Source: Pseudomonas sp. HS6
Lineage (GTDB): Bacteria > Pseudomonadota > Gammaproteobacteria > Pseudomonadales > Pseudomonadaceae
Length of the DNA: 64,000 nt
NCBI RefSeq assembly: GCF_023375815.1
Contig: NZ_CP067412.1
Location: 868,001-932,000 of the forward strand
Reading direction: 5' to 3'
The notes under the pieces are model-generated. The model did not search any database. It was not told the DNA's origin and saw only the letters and a list, made by a program, of their open reading frames with translations. Positions 49,612-58,889 of this stretch are shown in pieces. The number at the start of each line of letters is the position of its first letter. Position 1 is the first letter of the stretch. The position numbers were made by a program, and so were the translations under genes.

Positions 49612-50309
49612 GCGTGGTATTGACCATCGCTTTTGCGGCGGAACAACCAGGCGCTGATCAGGCCCAGGGCCAGCCAGAACGCCACGTTGGTCAACTGCGA
49701 AGCGATTTTGAACTGAGCTTCCAGTGCTTCCGGCGCGAGCATCGAATGCACTTGCGGTTGCGGAGCACCGATGATGTGCGGCACGGCGAGGATCGCCACG
49801 CCGAGGATCTTCAGCAGCCAGTTGCCACCGAACACGATCAAGGCCAGGCCAGCAGCGGTAGACGCGGCAGTACCGATCCACCACATCTGGCGCGACGCCA
49901 GGTCTGCGGCAGCGGTGCCCGGCAGTTCAGGCGGCAGGCCCAGTGTCGGGGCGAGCACGAAAGTCGCGTAACCCGCCAGGCCCCAGAGCAGGCCTTGCGA
50001 GGTTTTGGTCGGCGCACGCAGCGTGTAAAGACCGGCCAGCATCAGGGCGAACCCCACGGCCACGACCAGATTGCCGCCAGTGGTGGAAACCACGCGTTGC
50101 CAGCCATCTTCCGGCTCCCAGGCTTCGGCATCGTGGGTGTGGGCGGCGGTGCCGGCGGCGTGTTCGTGGACTTCGGCAACCGGCTCGGCTTTCTCGAAGG
50201 TCTCTGCCTGGAGAATCAGCGGCGACACCCAAAAGCTTTGCAGCAACGTCAGGAGCAGGGCGGCCAGAAGGCCGGTGAAACCTGCGGTCTGCGCAATACG
50301 CTTGATCAT
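49608..50309 (-). CDS. cbtA: Cobalt transporter subunit CbtA
   Basis: This 233-residue membrane protein has about five helices and a periplasmic His-rich loop (VHEHAAGTAAHTHDAEAW) likely to bind Co2+. The C-terminus matches the CbtA type (IIGAPQPQVHSMLAPEAL). CbtA and CbtB form a predicted cobalt uptake system controlled by cobalamin riboswitches, as here. ATG 50309 is used; a GTG at 50330 is possible. It overlaps cobE downstream and follows cbtB closely. Confidence 0.92.
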   Translation of the reverse strand: MIKRIAQTAGFTGLLAALLLTLLQSFWVSPLILQAETFEKAEPVAEVHEHAAGTAAHTHDAEAWEPEDGWQRVVSTTGGNLVVAVGFALMLAGLYTLRAPTKTSQGLLWGLAGYATFVLAPTLGLPPELPGTAAADLASRQMWWIGTAASTAAGLALIVFGGNWLLKILGVAILAVPHIIGAPQPQVHSMLAPEALEAQFKIASQLTNVAFWLALGLISAWLFRRKSDGQYHA

Positions 50310-50320
50310 GTCGTCAGGTC

Positions 50321-50518
50321 TCAGTGGCACGGGAACGCGGCGCTGTGGCGGGTATCGTGCGCGGCGTTGTGCACCGCTTCGATGTGCGAGAAACCGGCGA
50401 AGTAGACCAGGCTGGCACCCAGGATCGACGCGAAGACCGCAGCGGTCAGGCGTTGGCTCAGGGTGGTGGTGCTGGAGATTTTGTCCGTATTGCTGCCGGT
50501 GCTGCTGATGATCGACAT
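50321..50518 (-). CDS. cbtB: Cobalt transporter subunit CbtB
   Basis: This 65-residue protein has one membrane helix (LTAAVFASILGASLVYFAGF) and the C-terminal His-rich tail HNAAHDTRHSAAFPCH diagnostic of CbtB, a probable Co2+ ligand site. It is the first gene behind the cobalamin riboswitch at 50652-50850. An 11-bp gap separates it from the cbtA ATG. Confidence 0.93.
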   Translation of the reverse strand: MSIISSTGSNTDKISSTTTLSQRLTAAVFASILGASLVYFAGFSHIEAVHNAAHDTRHSAAFPCH

Positions 50519-50651
50519 GGCGCTTCCCTCTGGAGTGTCAGCGGGTGAACGGTGCGCATGAAAACCCCTGCGAGTCGGGCACGCAGAGGTTCGAACAGCG
50601 CCCGCCCACCGCGGGTTTGTTATGTTCAGTGACGCAAGATGCGCACTGTGT

Positions 50652-50850
50652 GTTGCGGGCCGGTCTCCGGGCTCACGAGGGGTTGGCGTCAGGCCGACCT
50701 GCAAGCGTCACCTTCCCATGCCCGGGGGCACAGTGGATCTGACACTTCGCTCGCTTACCGTTGCGGGGGCAGCACCGGACTGACATGGCTTTAGAGTAAA
50801 GCACATGATTCACCGGTTTCCCGTTTCACCCTGTGAAGGGCACCCGTAAC
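50652..50850 (-). ncRNA. Cobalamin riboswitch upstream of cbtB
   Basis: Read on the minus strand, the region contains GAAACGGGAAACCGGTG, CCGGTGCTGCCCCCGCAACG, GCATGGGAAGGTGACGC and GAGCCCGGAGACCGGCC in order. These are the conserved blocks of the cobalamin (AdoCbl) riboswitch. It lies ~130 bp before the cbtB ATG and should reduce expression of cbtB-cbtA-cobE-cobM when cobalamin is plentiful. Confidence 0.92.
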
Positions 50851-51288
50851 AAGTTGTGTAGGAGACCATGAGGGGGGGATTTGAGTCAATTGGGATTGGG
50901 GGCATATCCGTTGCTGCGGTAACGGCTTCTTAGGGTTCCGCCCTTACGGCGGGTCACTTTTGACAAACGCCTCAAAAGTAACCAAAAAGGCTGCACCCTG
51001 ACGTTCGGCCCCTCGCTGAGGCTCGGGGTTCCTTCGCTCCGGGATTGATCCGGGGGCATCGCCTACGGTTTGCTTCGCTGCACCTCCTCTCGATGTGTTT
51101 GGCTTCGCCAAACGGTCGCTGCGCTCCCACCCCCGGATCAATCCCTCCACTCAGCCTGCCGACGGGCCTTGAGGTCAAAAGCTTCACTTGAGCTAACGCT
51201 CATCGTTTTGAGTGGGGAGGGGCATGGCGTGTTCGGCTTTGGTTTTGTGGTGGATTCACCCCTCACCCCAGCCCTCTCCCCTAGGAGA

Positions 51289-51492
51289 GGGAGCCGATTT
51301 GTGGGCTTTTCAACGCCTGAGTTCAACGCGGTATCGCATGTCGGCGTACCTCTGCCAAACCACTCGATCAGCTCCCTCTCCCCGAGGAAAGGGAGCTGAT
51401 TCGTGTGTTTTTCAAAACCTGAGTTCAACGCGATATCGCACGTCGGCGAACCTCTCCCAAACGCCTCGATCAGTCCCCTCTCCCTCCGGGAG
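51289..51492. repeat. Two tandem copies of a ~102-bp unit
   Basis: Matching landmarks recur exactly 102 bp apart: GAGCCGAT 51291 / GAGCTGAT 51393, CTGAGTTCAACGCG 51317 / 51419, and CTCGATCAG just before each CCCTCTCC block. The copies differ at scattered positions. They fill the core of the nested palindrome. Confidence 0.8.
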
Positions 51493-51526
51493 AGGGCTAG
51501 GGTGAGGGGCTCTTGATCTGGATTTT

Positions 51527-51557
<31 letters not shown>

Positions 51558-51920
51558 CTTTTGATTTTTTGCCCCTTCGGCAGGCCGAGCGGAGGTGTCC
51601 ATCAGGGGGTAGGCGCGCAGCGCCGTGCGGCGTAGCCGCATACATCGAGAGGAGGTGCAGCGAAGCAAACCGTAGGCGATGCCCCCTGATAGACACCGTA
51701 GCGAGGGAACACTGAGCCTCTGCGAAGTGCCGTACGCCGGGGCCAAGACTTTTTGGTTACTTTTGACTGGGCCGGCATTCCGGGCGTTTGTCAAAAGTGA
51801 CCCGCCGTAAGGGCGGAACCCTAGGAAGCCGTTACCGCAGCAACGGATATGCTCACAAATCCCAAAACCGAAAAACAACGCCCATTGACCCATCACGAAC
51901 CCATGCGTAGCCTTGCGCTT

Positions 51921-52102
51921 TCGAGGTTCTTCGGCCCACGCCGAAGCTAAGAAGGGAACGCGGTCCAAGCCGCGGCTGCCCCCGCAACTGTGAACGGTGC
52001 TGTTCGCTGCCACGCCACTGCCAACTCAACCCAGAGCCAGCGGGAAGGCGCAGCGAAAACCGGGCCAAGGCCCGAACACCGTCAGCCAGGAGACCTGCCT
52101 CG
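51921..52102 (+). ncRNA. Cobalamin riboswitch upstream of cobW
   Basis: It begins TCGAGGTTCTTCGGCCC, then AGAAGGGAACGCGGT, GCGGCTGCCCCCGCAACTG and GCCAGGAGACCTGCC in the order expected of the cobalamin riboswitch. The cobW ATG lies ~114 bp downstream. It probably represses cobW-cobN-chlI-chlD when cobalamin is abundant, parallel to the riboswitch on the other strand. Confidence 0.92.
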
Positions 52103-52215
52103 TCACAGATTCTCACTTTCAACCGGGCGGGGTGATCCGGTGGCGAACTCTCCAGGCACGCATCCGCGTTGCCGGTCTCGTCCCGTATGCCCGCCACCTT
52201 GCCAAAGGGCATCCG

Positions 52216-53289
52216 ATGAAAACACTGGCCAAACTCCCTGTCACCATCGTCACCGGCTTCCTCGGCTCGGGTAAAACCACCTTGCTGCGGCACATGCTCG
52301 ATAACGCCCAGGGCCGCCGCATCGCGGTGATCGTCAACGAGTTTGGCGAGCTGGGCATCGACGGTGAAATCCTCAAGCAGTGCACTATCGGCTGCACCGA
52401 AGAAGAAGCCACCGGCCGCGTCTACGAACTGGCCAACGGCTGCCTGTGCTGCACGGTGCAGGAAGAGTTCTTCCCGGTGATGCGCGAACTGGTGGCCCGT
52501 CGCGGCGACCTCGACCATATCCTGATCGAAACCTCGGGCCTGGCCCTGCCAAAACCGCTGGTGCAAGCCTTCCAGTGGCCGGAAATTCGCAGCGCCTGCA
52601 CCGTTGACGCCGTGATCACCGTAGTCGACAGCCCGGCCGTGGCCGCCGGCACCTTCGCCGCGTTCCCGGATCAGGTCGACGCCCAGCGCAAACTCGACCC
52701 GAACCTGGACCACGAATCGCCACTGCACGAACTGTTCGCCGATCAACTGGCCAGCGCCGACCTGGTGATCCTCAACAAAGCCGACCAGACCAGCCCGGAA
52801 GACCTCGCTCGCGTGCGCCTGGAAGTCGCCGAAGAACTGCCGCCGGCAGTGAAAATCATCGAAGCCAGCAACGGTCGCCTGCCGCTGGATGTGCTGATTG
52901 GTCTGGGTGCCGGTTCCGAAGAGCACATCGACAGTCGCCACAGCCATCACGATCACCACCACGGTGAAGGCGATGACGATCATGATGACCACGATCACGA
53001 CGCTTTCGACTCGATCTCCATCGAATTGCCGCAAGCCGACGAAAGCCTGCTGCTCGACGCACTGACGCAACTGGTGGTTCAGCACGGCATTCTGCGAGTC
53101 AAAGGTTTCGCGGCGATTCCAAACAAGCCGATGCGGCTGTTGATTCAGGGCGTGGGCACGCGTTTCGACAAGCACTTCGACCGTCAGTGGGGCGCCGATG
53201 AGGCACGGGTTACCCGACTGGTGTTGATCGGTCAGGAACTGGACGCGGCCAAGCTCGAAGCGCAACTGCGCGCCGCGCTCAGCGTTTAA
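52216..53289 (+). CDS. cobW: CobW-type metal-handling GTPase
   Basis: This 357-residue G3E GTPase has Walker A (GFLGSGKTTLL), the metal-binding CxCC (NGCLCCTVQEEF), switch/Walker B and base-recognition motifs (ILNKADQT). A His/Asp-rich linker (SRHSHHDHHHGEGDDDHDDH) precedes the CobW C-terminal domain. CobW is thought to deliver Co2+ to the CobN chelatase, which follows after 3 bp. ATG 52216 is used; the frame is open to 51997, but that part is the riboswitch. Confidence 0.95.
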   Translation: MKTLAKLPVTIVTGFLGSGKTTLLRHMLDNAQGRRIAVIVNEFGELGIDGEILKQCTIGCTEEEATGRVYELANGCLCCTVQEEFFPVMRELVARRGDLDHILIETSGLALPKPLVQAFQWPEIRSACTVDAVITVVDSPAVAAGTFAAFPDQVDAQRKLDPNLDHESPLHELFADQLASADLVILNKADQTSPEDLARVRLEVAEELPPAVKIIEASNGRLPLDVLIGLGAGSEEHIDSRHSHHDHHHGEGDDDHDDHDHDAFDSISIELPQADESLLLDALTQLVVQHGILRVKGFAAIPNKPMRLLIQGVGTRFDKHFDRQWGADEARVTRLVLIGQELDAAKLEAQLRAALSV

Positions 53290-53292
53290 GCC

Positions 53293-56200
53293 ATGCACCT
53301 GCTCAGGACCCAGCCCGGCGGTTTCGTGTCGGATGACAACATTGCCGACCTTGGACAAACCCCCGCCGAGCTGGTGATCCTGTGCAGCGGCGACTCCAGC
53401 CTTGCGCTGCTCGCCGAAGCGGCGCAGCAGCTGCCCGACGATTATCCGAGCGTGCGGCTGGCCAACCCGATGCAGGTGCAGAACCATGCATCGGTCGACC
53501 TGTACGTCGACGAAGTGCTGCGCCACGCTAAGGTCATTCTGATCTCGCTGCACGGCGGCATCGCTTATTGGCGGTATGGCGTCGAGCGGCTGGTCGAGTT
53601 GTCCGAACGCGGTGTGCAGGTGATTCTGGTGCCGGGCGATGACCGTCCCGACCCGGAGCTCAGCGACTTGAGCACCGTGGGCGTCGAGGATCGCGACCGG
53701 CTCTGGCAGTTTCTGCGTCAGGGCGGCATGGGCAATGCGCTGGACTTTTTCCGTTGCCTGGCCAATCGCTGGCTGGCGCGGGATTACGTGTGGGGCGAGC
53801 CGCAAACGCTGCCGCGCACGGCGATTTACCACCCGAATAAAAACACCGCCGCACTGAGTGACTGGCAAGCCGATTGGCTGTCCGGTCAACCGGTGGCGGC
53901 GGTGTTGTTTTACCGTTCGCATTTGCAAGCGGCCAACACGGCGTTTATCGACGTGTTCTGCCAACGGCTGCAGGCTGCCGGACTCAATCCGCTGCCGATC
54001 GCCGTGGCCAGTTTGAAAGAGCCCGGCTGCCTGTCGGTGGTCGAGGACTGGCTGGATGAGGTCGAGGCAGGGGTGATTCTGAACACCACCGGTTTCGCCC
54101 AGTCCAGCCCGGAAGCGCCGCATCTGCGGCCATTCCGTCGCAACATCCCGGTAATTCAGGCGATCTGCGCCCAGGACAACGAGCCCGGCTGGCGCGAGAG
54201 CGAGCAGGGCCTCGGTCCGCGGGATCTGGCGATGCACATTGCGCTGCCGGAGCTGGACGGCCGGATCATCAGTCGGCCGATCAGCTTCAAGGACCTGGCC
54301 TGGCGCAGCGAGCGCAGTCAGTCAGATGTGGTGTGTTATCGGGCGCAACCCGAGCGCATGGATTTTGTGGCCGAACTGGCGCGACGCTGGGTCGATCTGG
54401 CGCGGGTGCCGAACGCTGACAAGCGTATCGCGCTGATCCTCGCCAACTACCCGACCCGCGACGGACGCATCGGTAACGGCGTAGGCCTCGACACGCCGGC
54501 CGCCGCGCTGAATATCCTGCGGGCGTTGCAGGCCGAAGGTTATCCGCTACCTGCCGAGTTGCCTGATAGCGGCACCGAACTGATCCGGCAACTGCTCGGC
54601 GGCGTCAGTAACGACCTCGATACTCTCGATCAGCGCCCGTGCCAGCAAAGCCTGGCGATGAATGACTACCTGACGATGTTCAATGCACTGCCGGAAGCCA
54701 ATCGTACGGCGGTGTTGGAGCGTTGGGGTTCCCCGCAAAACGATCCGATGTGCCGTGACGGGCGAATGATGATCGCCGGCCTGCGTTTTGGCCTGACTTT
54801 CGTCGGCATTCAACCGGCGCGGGGTTATCAGGTCGATCCGAGCGCGGTGTATCACGACCCGGATCTGGTGCCGCCGCACGCGTATCTCGCGTTCTATTTC
54901 TGGCTGCGCCAGACCTATGGCGCCCACGGCGTGATCCATGTCGGCAAGCACGGCAACCTCGAATGGCTGCCGGGCAAAGGCGTGGGCTTGTCGGAGAACT
55001 GCTGGCCGGATGCATTGCTCGGGCCGCTGCCGAATATCTATCCGTTCATCGTCAACGACCCGGGCGAGGGCGCCCAGGCCAAGCGTCGCACTCAGGCGGT
55101 GATCATCGACCACTTGATGCCGCCGTTGACCCGCGCTGAAACCTACGGTCCATTGCGCAATCTCGAATTGTTGGCCGACGAGTATTACGAAGCGCAATTG
55201 CTCGATCCGCGCCGCGCCCGGGAGTTGCAGCGCGACATTCTGCAACTGGTGCGTGACACGCAGATCGATCGCGAACTGCAACTCGACGAAGGCCTCGACA
55301 GCGATGCCGATGCGGCGATCTGGTTGCCGCGTCTGGATACCTATCTGTGTGATCTGAAGGAGTCGCAGATCCGCGATGGCCTGCACATTTTCGGCGAGTC
55401 TCCGACCGGACGTTTGCGCATCGACACCTTGCTGGCGCTGCTGCGGATTCCTCGTGGCGACGGCAAAGGTGCGCAATCGAGCCTGTTGCGGGCGTTGGCC
55501 AAGGCGTTTCCACTGGGTTTCGATCCACTGGATTGCGCACTGGCTGAGCCTTGGACTGGCCCGCGTCCAAAGGAACTAATGTCGGTCAGCGATGAAGTCT
55601 GGCGCACGGCGGGGGATACCCGTGAACGCCTTGAGCTGTTCGCCACCCAGCTGATTGAGCAGGTACTCAACCAAAGCCAAGCCTTGCACAACCCTTGTGG
55701 GAGCGGGCTTGCCCGCGAAAGCGACAGGTCAGTGAAAAAAATATTGGCTGACACGACGCTTTCGTCGGATCGCCGCCCGGGGACAAGCCCGCTCCCACAG
55801 GGACCGCGCTGGTCCGAAGTCAGCGCAATCCTCGACAACCTGCGTGAGGTCATTGCCCCACGCCTCGACGCCTGCGGCTCGGCCGAAATGCGCGGTTTGC
55901 TCGACGCCTTGAGCGGTCGTTTCGTCCCGGCCGGCCCGAGCGGCGCACCGAGTCGTGGCCGCCTCGACGTGTTGCCCACCGGGCGCAATTTCTATTCAGT
56001 AGACGTGCGCAATCTGCCGACCACCACGGCATGGCGGATCGGTTTCCAGTCGGCCACGCTGATTCTTGAGCGACACCTTCAGGATCACGGCGATCACTTG
56101 CGTCAGCTCGGCCTGTCGGTCTGGGGCACGGCGACCATGCGCACCGGCGGTGACGACATCGCCCAGGCCATGGCGCTGATGGGCGTGCGCCCGGTGTGGG

Positions 56201-57174
56201 CGACGGGCAGTCAGCGCGTTGATGATTTCGAGATTCTGCCGCTGAGCCTGCTCGACCGGCCTCGGGTCGATGTCACGCTGCGGGTTTCCGGATTTTTCCG
56301 TGATGCGTTCGCCAACCTGATCCGCCTGTTCGACGCTGCCGTACAAGCAGTAGCGGAACTGGACGAGCCGGACGATCTCAACCCGCTGGCCGCCAAGGTC
56401 CGCGCCGAACGCGAAGCACTGCGGCAATCGGGGCTGGACGAAGAGTCCGCACGGCGTCAGGCCGGTTGGAGGATCTTCGGTGCCAAACCCGGCGCTTATG
56501 GCGCGGGCGTGCAGGGCGCGATCGACGGCCGCCTGTGGCAAACCCGCGAGGATCTGGCCGAGGTTTACCTGAACTGGGGCGCCTACGCTTATGGCGGTTC
56601 CGATGAAGGCACCGCCGCCCGCGAGCAATTCGTCCAGCGCCTGAGCCAGGTGCAGGCCGTGCTGCACAACCAGGACAACCGCGAGCATGACTTGCTCGAC
56701 TCCAACGACTACTACCAGTTCCAGGGCGGCATGCTTGCTGCTGTCGAAAGCCTTCGTGGCGAAGCGGCGGCCAGTTATCACGGCGATCACAGTCAGCCGG
56801 ATTTGCCGAAGATCCGCACCCTGAAAGAAGAACTGAACCGGGTGATCCGCTCCCGGGCGGCGAATCCGAAATGGATCGACGGCGTCAAACGCCACGGCTA
56901 TAAAGGCGCGTTCGAACTGGCGGCAACCATCGACAACCTGTTTGCTTTCGATGCCACCACCCGACTGATCGACGATCACCAGTACGCGTTGCTGGCCGAC
57001 GCCTATCTGCTGGATCCGGCGACCCGCGAGTTCGTGCGCGAGCATAATCCCCACGCGCTGCGCGACATGACCGAGCGGATGCTCGAGGCACAGCAGCGCG
57101 GGATGTGGCAGGAGCCGGGCGCCTATCGTGAGGCGCTGGAAAACCTGCTGCTGGATATAGAAGAAGAGAGCTGA
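53293..57174 (+). CDS. cobN: Aerobic cobaltochelatase large subunit
   Basis: This 1293-residue CobN inserts Co2+ into hydrogenobyrinic acid a,c-diamide, with ATPase subunits supplied by chlI/chlD-like genes. Family motifs include GVIHVGKHGNLEWLPGKG (from residue 546), FIVNDPGEGAQAKRR, RLDVLPTGRNFYSVDVRNLP and VSGFFRDAFANLIRLFD. Residues ~802-836 (QALHNPCGSGLARES to TSPLPQGP) are encoded by a REP doublet inserted in frame between conserved blocks. The rest is intact, so the protein is probably functional with an extra loop. It starts 3 bp after cobW. Confidence 0.95.
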   Translation: MHLLRTQPGGFVSDDNIADLGQTPAELVILCSGDSSLALLAEAAQQLPDDYPSVRLANPMQVQNHASVDLYVDEVLRHAKVILISLHGGIAYWRYGVERLVELSERGVQVILVPGDDRPDPELSDLSTVGVEDRDRLWQFLRQGGMGNALDFFRCLANRWLARDYVWGEPQTLPRTAIYHPNKNTAALSDWQADWLSGQPVAAVLFYRSHLQAANTAFIDVFCQRLQAAGLNPLPIAVASLKEPGCLSVVEDWLDEVEAGVILNTTGFAQSSPEAPHLRPFRRNIPVIQAICAQDNEPGWRESEQGLGPRDLAMHIALPELDGRIISRPISFKDLAWRSERSQSDVVCYRAQPERMDFVAELARRWVDLARVPNADKRIALILANYPTRDGRIGNGVGLDTPAAALNILRALQAEGYPLPAELPDSGTELIRQLLGGVSNDLDTLDQRPCQQSLAMNDYLTMFNALPEANRTAVLERWGSPQNDPMCRDGRMMIAGLRFGLTFVGIQPARGYQVDPSAVYHDPDLVPPHAYLAFYFWLRQTYGAHGVIHVGKHGNLEWLPGKGVGLSENCWPDALLGPLPNIYPFIVNDPGEGAQAKRRTQAVIIDHLMPPLTRAETYGPLRNLELLADEYYEAQLLDPRRARELQRDILQLVRDTQIDRELQLDEGLDSDADAAIWLPRLDTYLCDLKESQIRDGLHIFGESPTGRLRIDTLLALLRIPRGDGKGAQSSLLRALAKAFPLGFDPLDCALAEPWTGPRPKELMSVSDEVWRTAGDTRERLELFATQLIEQVLNQSQALHNPCGSGLARESDRSVKKILADTTLSSDRRPGTSPLPQGPRWSEVSAILDNLREVIAPRLDACGSAEMRGLLDALSGRFVPAGPSGAPSRGRLDVLPTGRNFYSVDVRNLPTTTAWRIGFQSATLILERHLQDHGDHLRQLGLSVWGTATMRTGGDDIAQAMALMGVRPVWATGSQRVDDFEILPLSLLDRPRVDVTLRVSGFFRDAFANLIRLFDAAVQAVAELDEPDDLNPLAAKVRAEREALRQSGLDEESARRQAGWRIFGAKPGAYGAGVQGAIDGRLWQTREDLAEVYLNWGAYAYGGSDEGTAAREQFVQRLSQVQAVLHNQDNREHDLLDSNDYYQFQGGMLAAVESLRGEAAASYHGDHSQPDLPKIRTLKEELNRVIRSRAANPKWIDGVKRHGYKGAFELAATIDNLFAFDATTRLIDDHQYALLADAYLLDPATREFVREHNPHALRDMTERMLEAQQRGMWQEPGAYREALENLLLDIEEES
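55696..55801. repeat. REP doublet inside the cobN coding sequence
   Basis: An inverted REP pair starting TGTGGGAGCGGGCTTG and ending GCTCCCACAG, about 106 bp, matching the intergenic doublet at 46385. It is translated in frame as ~35 extra residues of CobN, with no stop created. Confidence 0.9.
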
Positions 57175-57182
57175 GACTGAAC

Positions 57183-58184
57183 ATGATCGACATCCCGCAT
57201 TTCCCGCTCTCCGCCGTGGTCGGCGCCGACGACCTGAAACTGGCGCTGTACTTGACGGCCATCGACCCGAAGATCGGCGGCGTATTGATCGAAGGCCCTC
57301 GCGGCATGGCCAAGTCGACCCTGGCCCGGGGGCTGGCGGATCTGCTGGCCAGCGGTCAGTTCGTCACTTTGCCATTGGGTGCGACTGAAGAACGGCTGGT
57401 CGGCACCCTGGATCTGGATGCGGCCCTCAGTGACGGTCGCGCGCAGTTTTCTCCCGGTGTGTTGGCTAAGGCTGACGGCGGCGTGTTGTATGTCGATGAA
57501 GTGAATCTGTTGCCCGATCATCTGGTGGACCTGCTGCTCGATGTGGCGGCCAGCGGCACCAACCTGATCGAACGCGACGGCATTTCCCATCGGCATTCGG
57601 CGAAGTTTGTCCTGATCGGCACGATGAACCCGGAAGAGGGCGAATTGCGTCCGCAACTGCTCGATCGCTTTGGCCTGAACGTCGCCCTGAGCGGTCACAC
57701 GGCGCCGGTCGAGCGCGGGCAGATCATTCGTCGGCGACTGGATTTCGACAGCGATCCGCAGGCTTTCTGCGGGCAGTGGGAAGCCGAGCAACAAGCCCTG
57801 CGTGAGCGCTGTGAAAACGCCCGTAATGCCTTGGCAAGCATTCCCCTTGATGATGAAGCGTTGGCACAGATTACTGAGCGTTGCTTTGCGGCTGGCGTCG
57901 ATGGCCTGCGAGCCGATCTGGTCTGGCTGCGTGCCGCGCGCGCTCATGCGGCGTGGCGTGGCGCCGAAGCCATCGCCGAGCAGGACATCGATGCCGTGGC
58001 TGAATTTGCACTGCGTCATCGTCGACGCGAACAGTCCTCATCCCCTGCACAGCCACCAGCGCAATCGCCATCCGGTACCCAGGCTGATCCAAGCGAAGGG
58101 CAAGGCCAGTGGGGTGAAATGCCGGCCCCGGCCCTCACCACCGGCGCGCGCCGCGAAGTTCCGGTCTGGCCAAAAAAGCCTTAG
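57183..58184 (+). CDS. ChlI/BchI-like AAA+ ATPase of the cobaltochelatase
   Basis: This 333-residue AAA+ protein has Walker A (GPRGMAKSTLA), Walker B (GGVLYVDEVNLL), the ChlI hallmark TEERLVGTLDLDAAL and sensor region GTMNPEEGELRPQLLDRFGL. It matches the small ATPase subunit of Mg/Co chelatases and probably powers CobN. The C-terminal ~50 residues are a low-complexity Ser/Pro/Gln linker. ATG 57183 lies 8 bp after cobN. The stop codon lies in the left arm of the palindrome at 58184-58219. Confidence 0.93.
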   Translation: MIDIPHFPLSAVVGADDLKLALYLTAIDPKIGGVLIEGPRGMAKSTLARGLADLLASGQFVTLPLGATEERLVGTLDLDAALSDGRAQFSPGVLAKADGGVLYVDEVNLLPDHLVDLLLDVAASGTNLIERDGISHRHSAKFVLIGTMNPEEGELRPQLLDRFGLNVALSGHTAPVERGQIIRRRLDFDSDPQAFCGQWEAEQQALRERCENARNALASIPLDDEALAQITERCFAAGVDGLRADLVWLRAARAHAAWRGAEAIAEQDIDAVAEFALRHRRREQSSSPAQPPAQSPSGTQADPSEGQGQWGEMPAPALTTGARREVPVWPKKP

Positions 58185-58219
58185 GCATTCGCCCCCGATC
58201 CGACGTGGGGGCGAATGCC
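58184..58219. promoter_or_regulatory. 36-bp perfect palindromic hairpin at the chlI-chlD junction
   Basis: GGCATTCGCCCCC (58184-58196) pairs perfectly with GGGGGCGAATGCC (58207-58219), 13 bp around a 10-base loop. The last base of the chlI stop is the first base of the stem, and the GTG proposed as chlD start (58205) spans the loop/stem border. No T tract follows, so it is not a typical terminator. Confidence 0.75.
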
Positions 58220-58849
58220 AGACCCCGCGCCGGACGCCTGGACAATGGCCGGCAAGGCAAACGTCATGCGGCTCGCAGTGGATCGGTGAACTGGCCGGGC
58301 ACATTGCTCAATGGCCGGCCCAAAGTACGCGCGGATCTGCTGTTTCAACTGCGCACCCGCAGCCCTCATGAGCTTTGGCTGGTGATCGTCGATGCTTCGG
58401 CCTCGACCTGTCGTCATCAAGCGCTGAGCGATGCCAAAGGTGTACTCGCGCAATTGTTCGATGACGCTTACCGACAACGGGCGCGGCTTGCTTTGCTGAC
58501 TGCCAGCGGCTCGGCGCCGAAATGGCAGGTGCAGGGTTTGAAGGCTTCCAGTGGATTGAAAGCGTGGCTGGATGGACTGGGTGCGGGAGGTGGAACGCCA
58601 TTGCTGGCAGCGTTGAACGAGGCTGAACATTGGCTGACGGTTCGCCGCAAGCGGTTCCCCGCCGAACAACAGCGTCTGCTGGTGCTCACCGATGGGCGTT
58701 TGAAAGAATTCTCGGGATTGCCGGTACTGGCCTGTCCGGGCCTGTTGATCGATATCGAGCGCGGACCGATCCGGTTGGGCCGGGCCAGACAGTTGGCGAC
58801 TGCACTGGAAGCGGATTACCGACATATCGACGATTTATTGTCGATCTGA
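58205..58849 (+). CDS. ChlD-like VWA-domain chelatase subunit
   Basis: This protein of up to 214 residues is a von Willebrand factor A domain with the metal-ion-dependent adhesion site DASAS (LWLVIVDASASTC), the Thr of GGGTPLLAAL and the late Asp (LVLTDGRLKEF). Together with ChlI it replaces CobS/CobT. There is no ATG in a suitable place: the frame opens at GTG 58205 without a clear ribosome site, and a GTG further in (before NWPGTLL) is an alternative. Translation may be coupled to chlI through the hairpin. Confidence 0.85.
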   Translation: MGANARPRAGRLDNGRQGKRHAARSGSVNWPGTLLNGRPKVRADLLFQLRTRSPHELWLVIVDASASTCRHQALSDAKGVLAQLFDDAYRQRARLALLTASGSAPKWQVQGLKASSGLKAWLDGLGAGGGTPLLAALNEAEHWLTVRRKRFPAEQQRLLVLTDGRLKEFSGLPVLACPGLLIDIERGPIRLGRARQLATALEADYRHIDDLLSI

Positions 58850-58889
58850 GGTCTATGCTGCAACCAGCCCATCTCACAAGGAGTGAATC

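Noticed and set aside
51997..52215. N-terminal extension of cobW
   Set aside because: This stretch is the cobalamin riboswitch and its leader; CobW proteins start just before the GTPase Walker A as at 52216.
51853..54237. 794-codon minus-strand frame
   Set aside because: Antisense to the riboswitch, cobW and the start of cobN, which carry clear family motifs.
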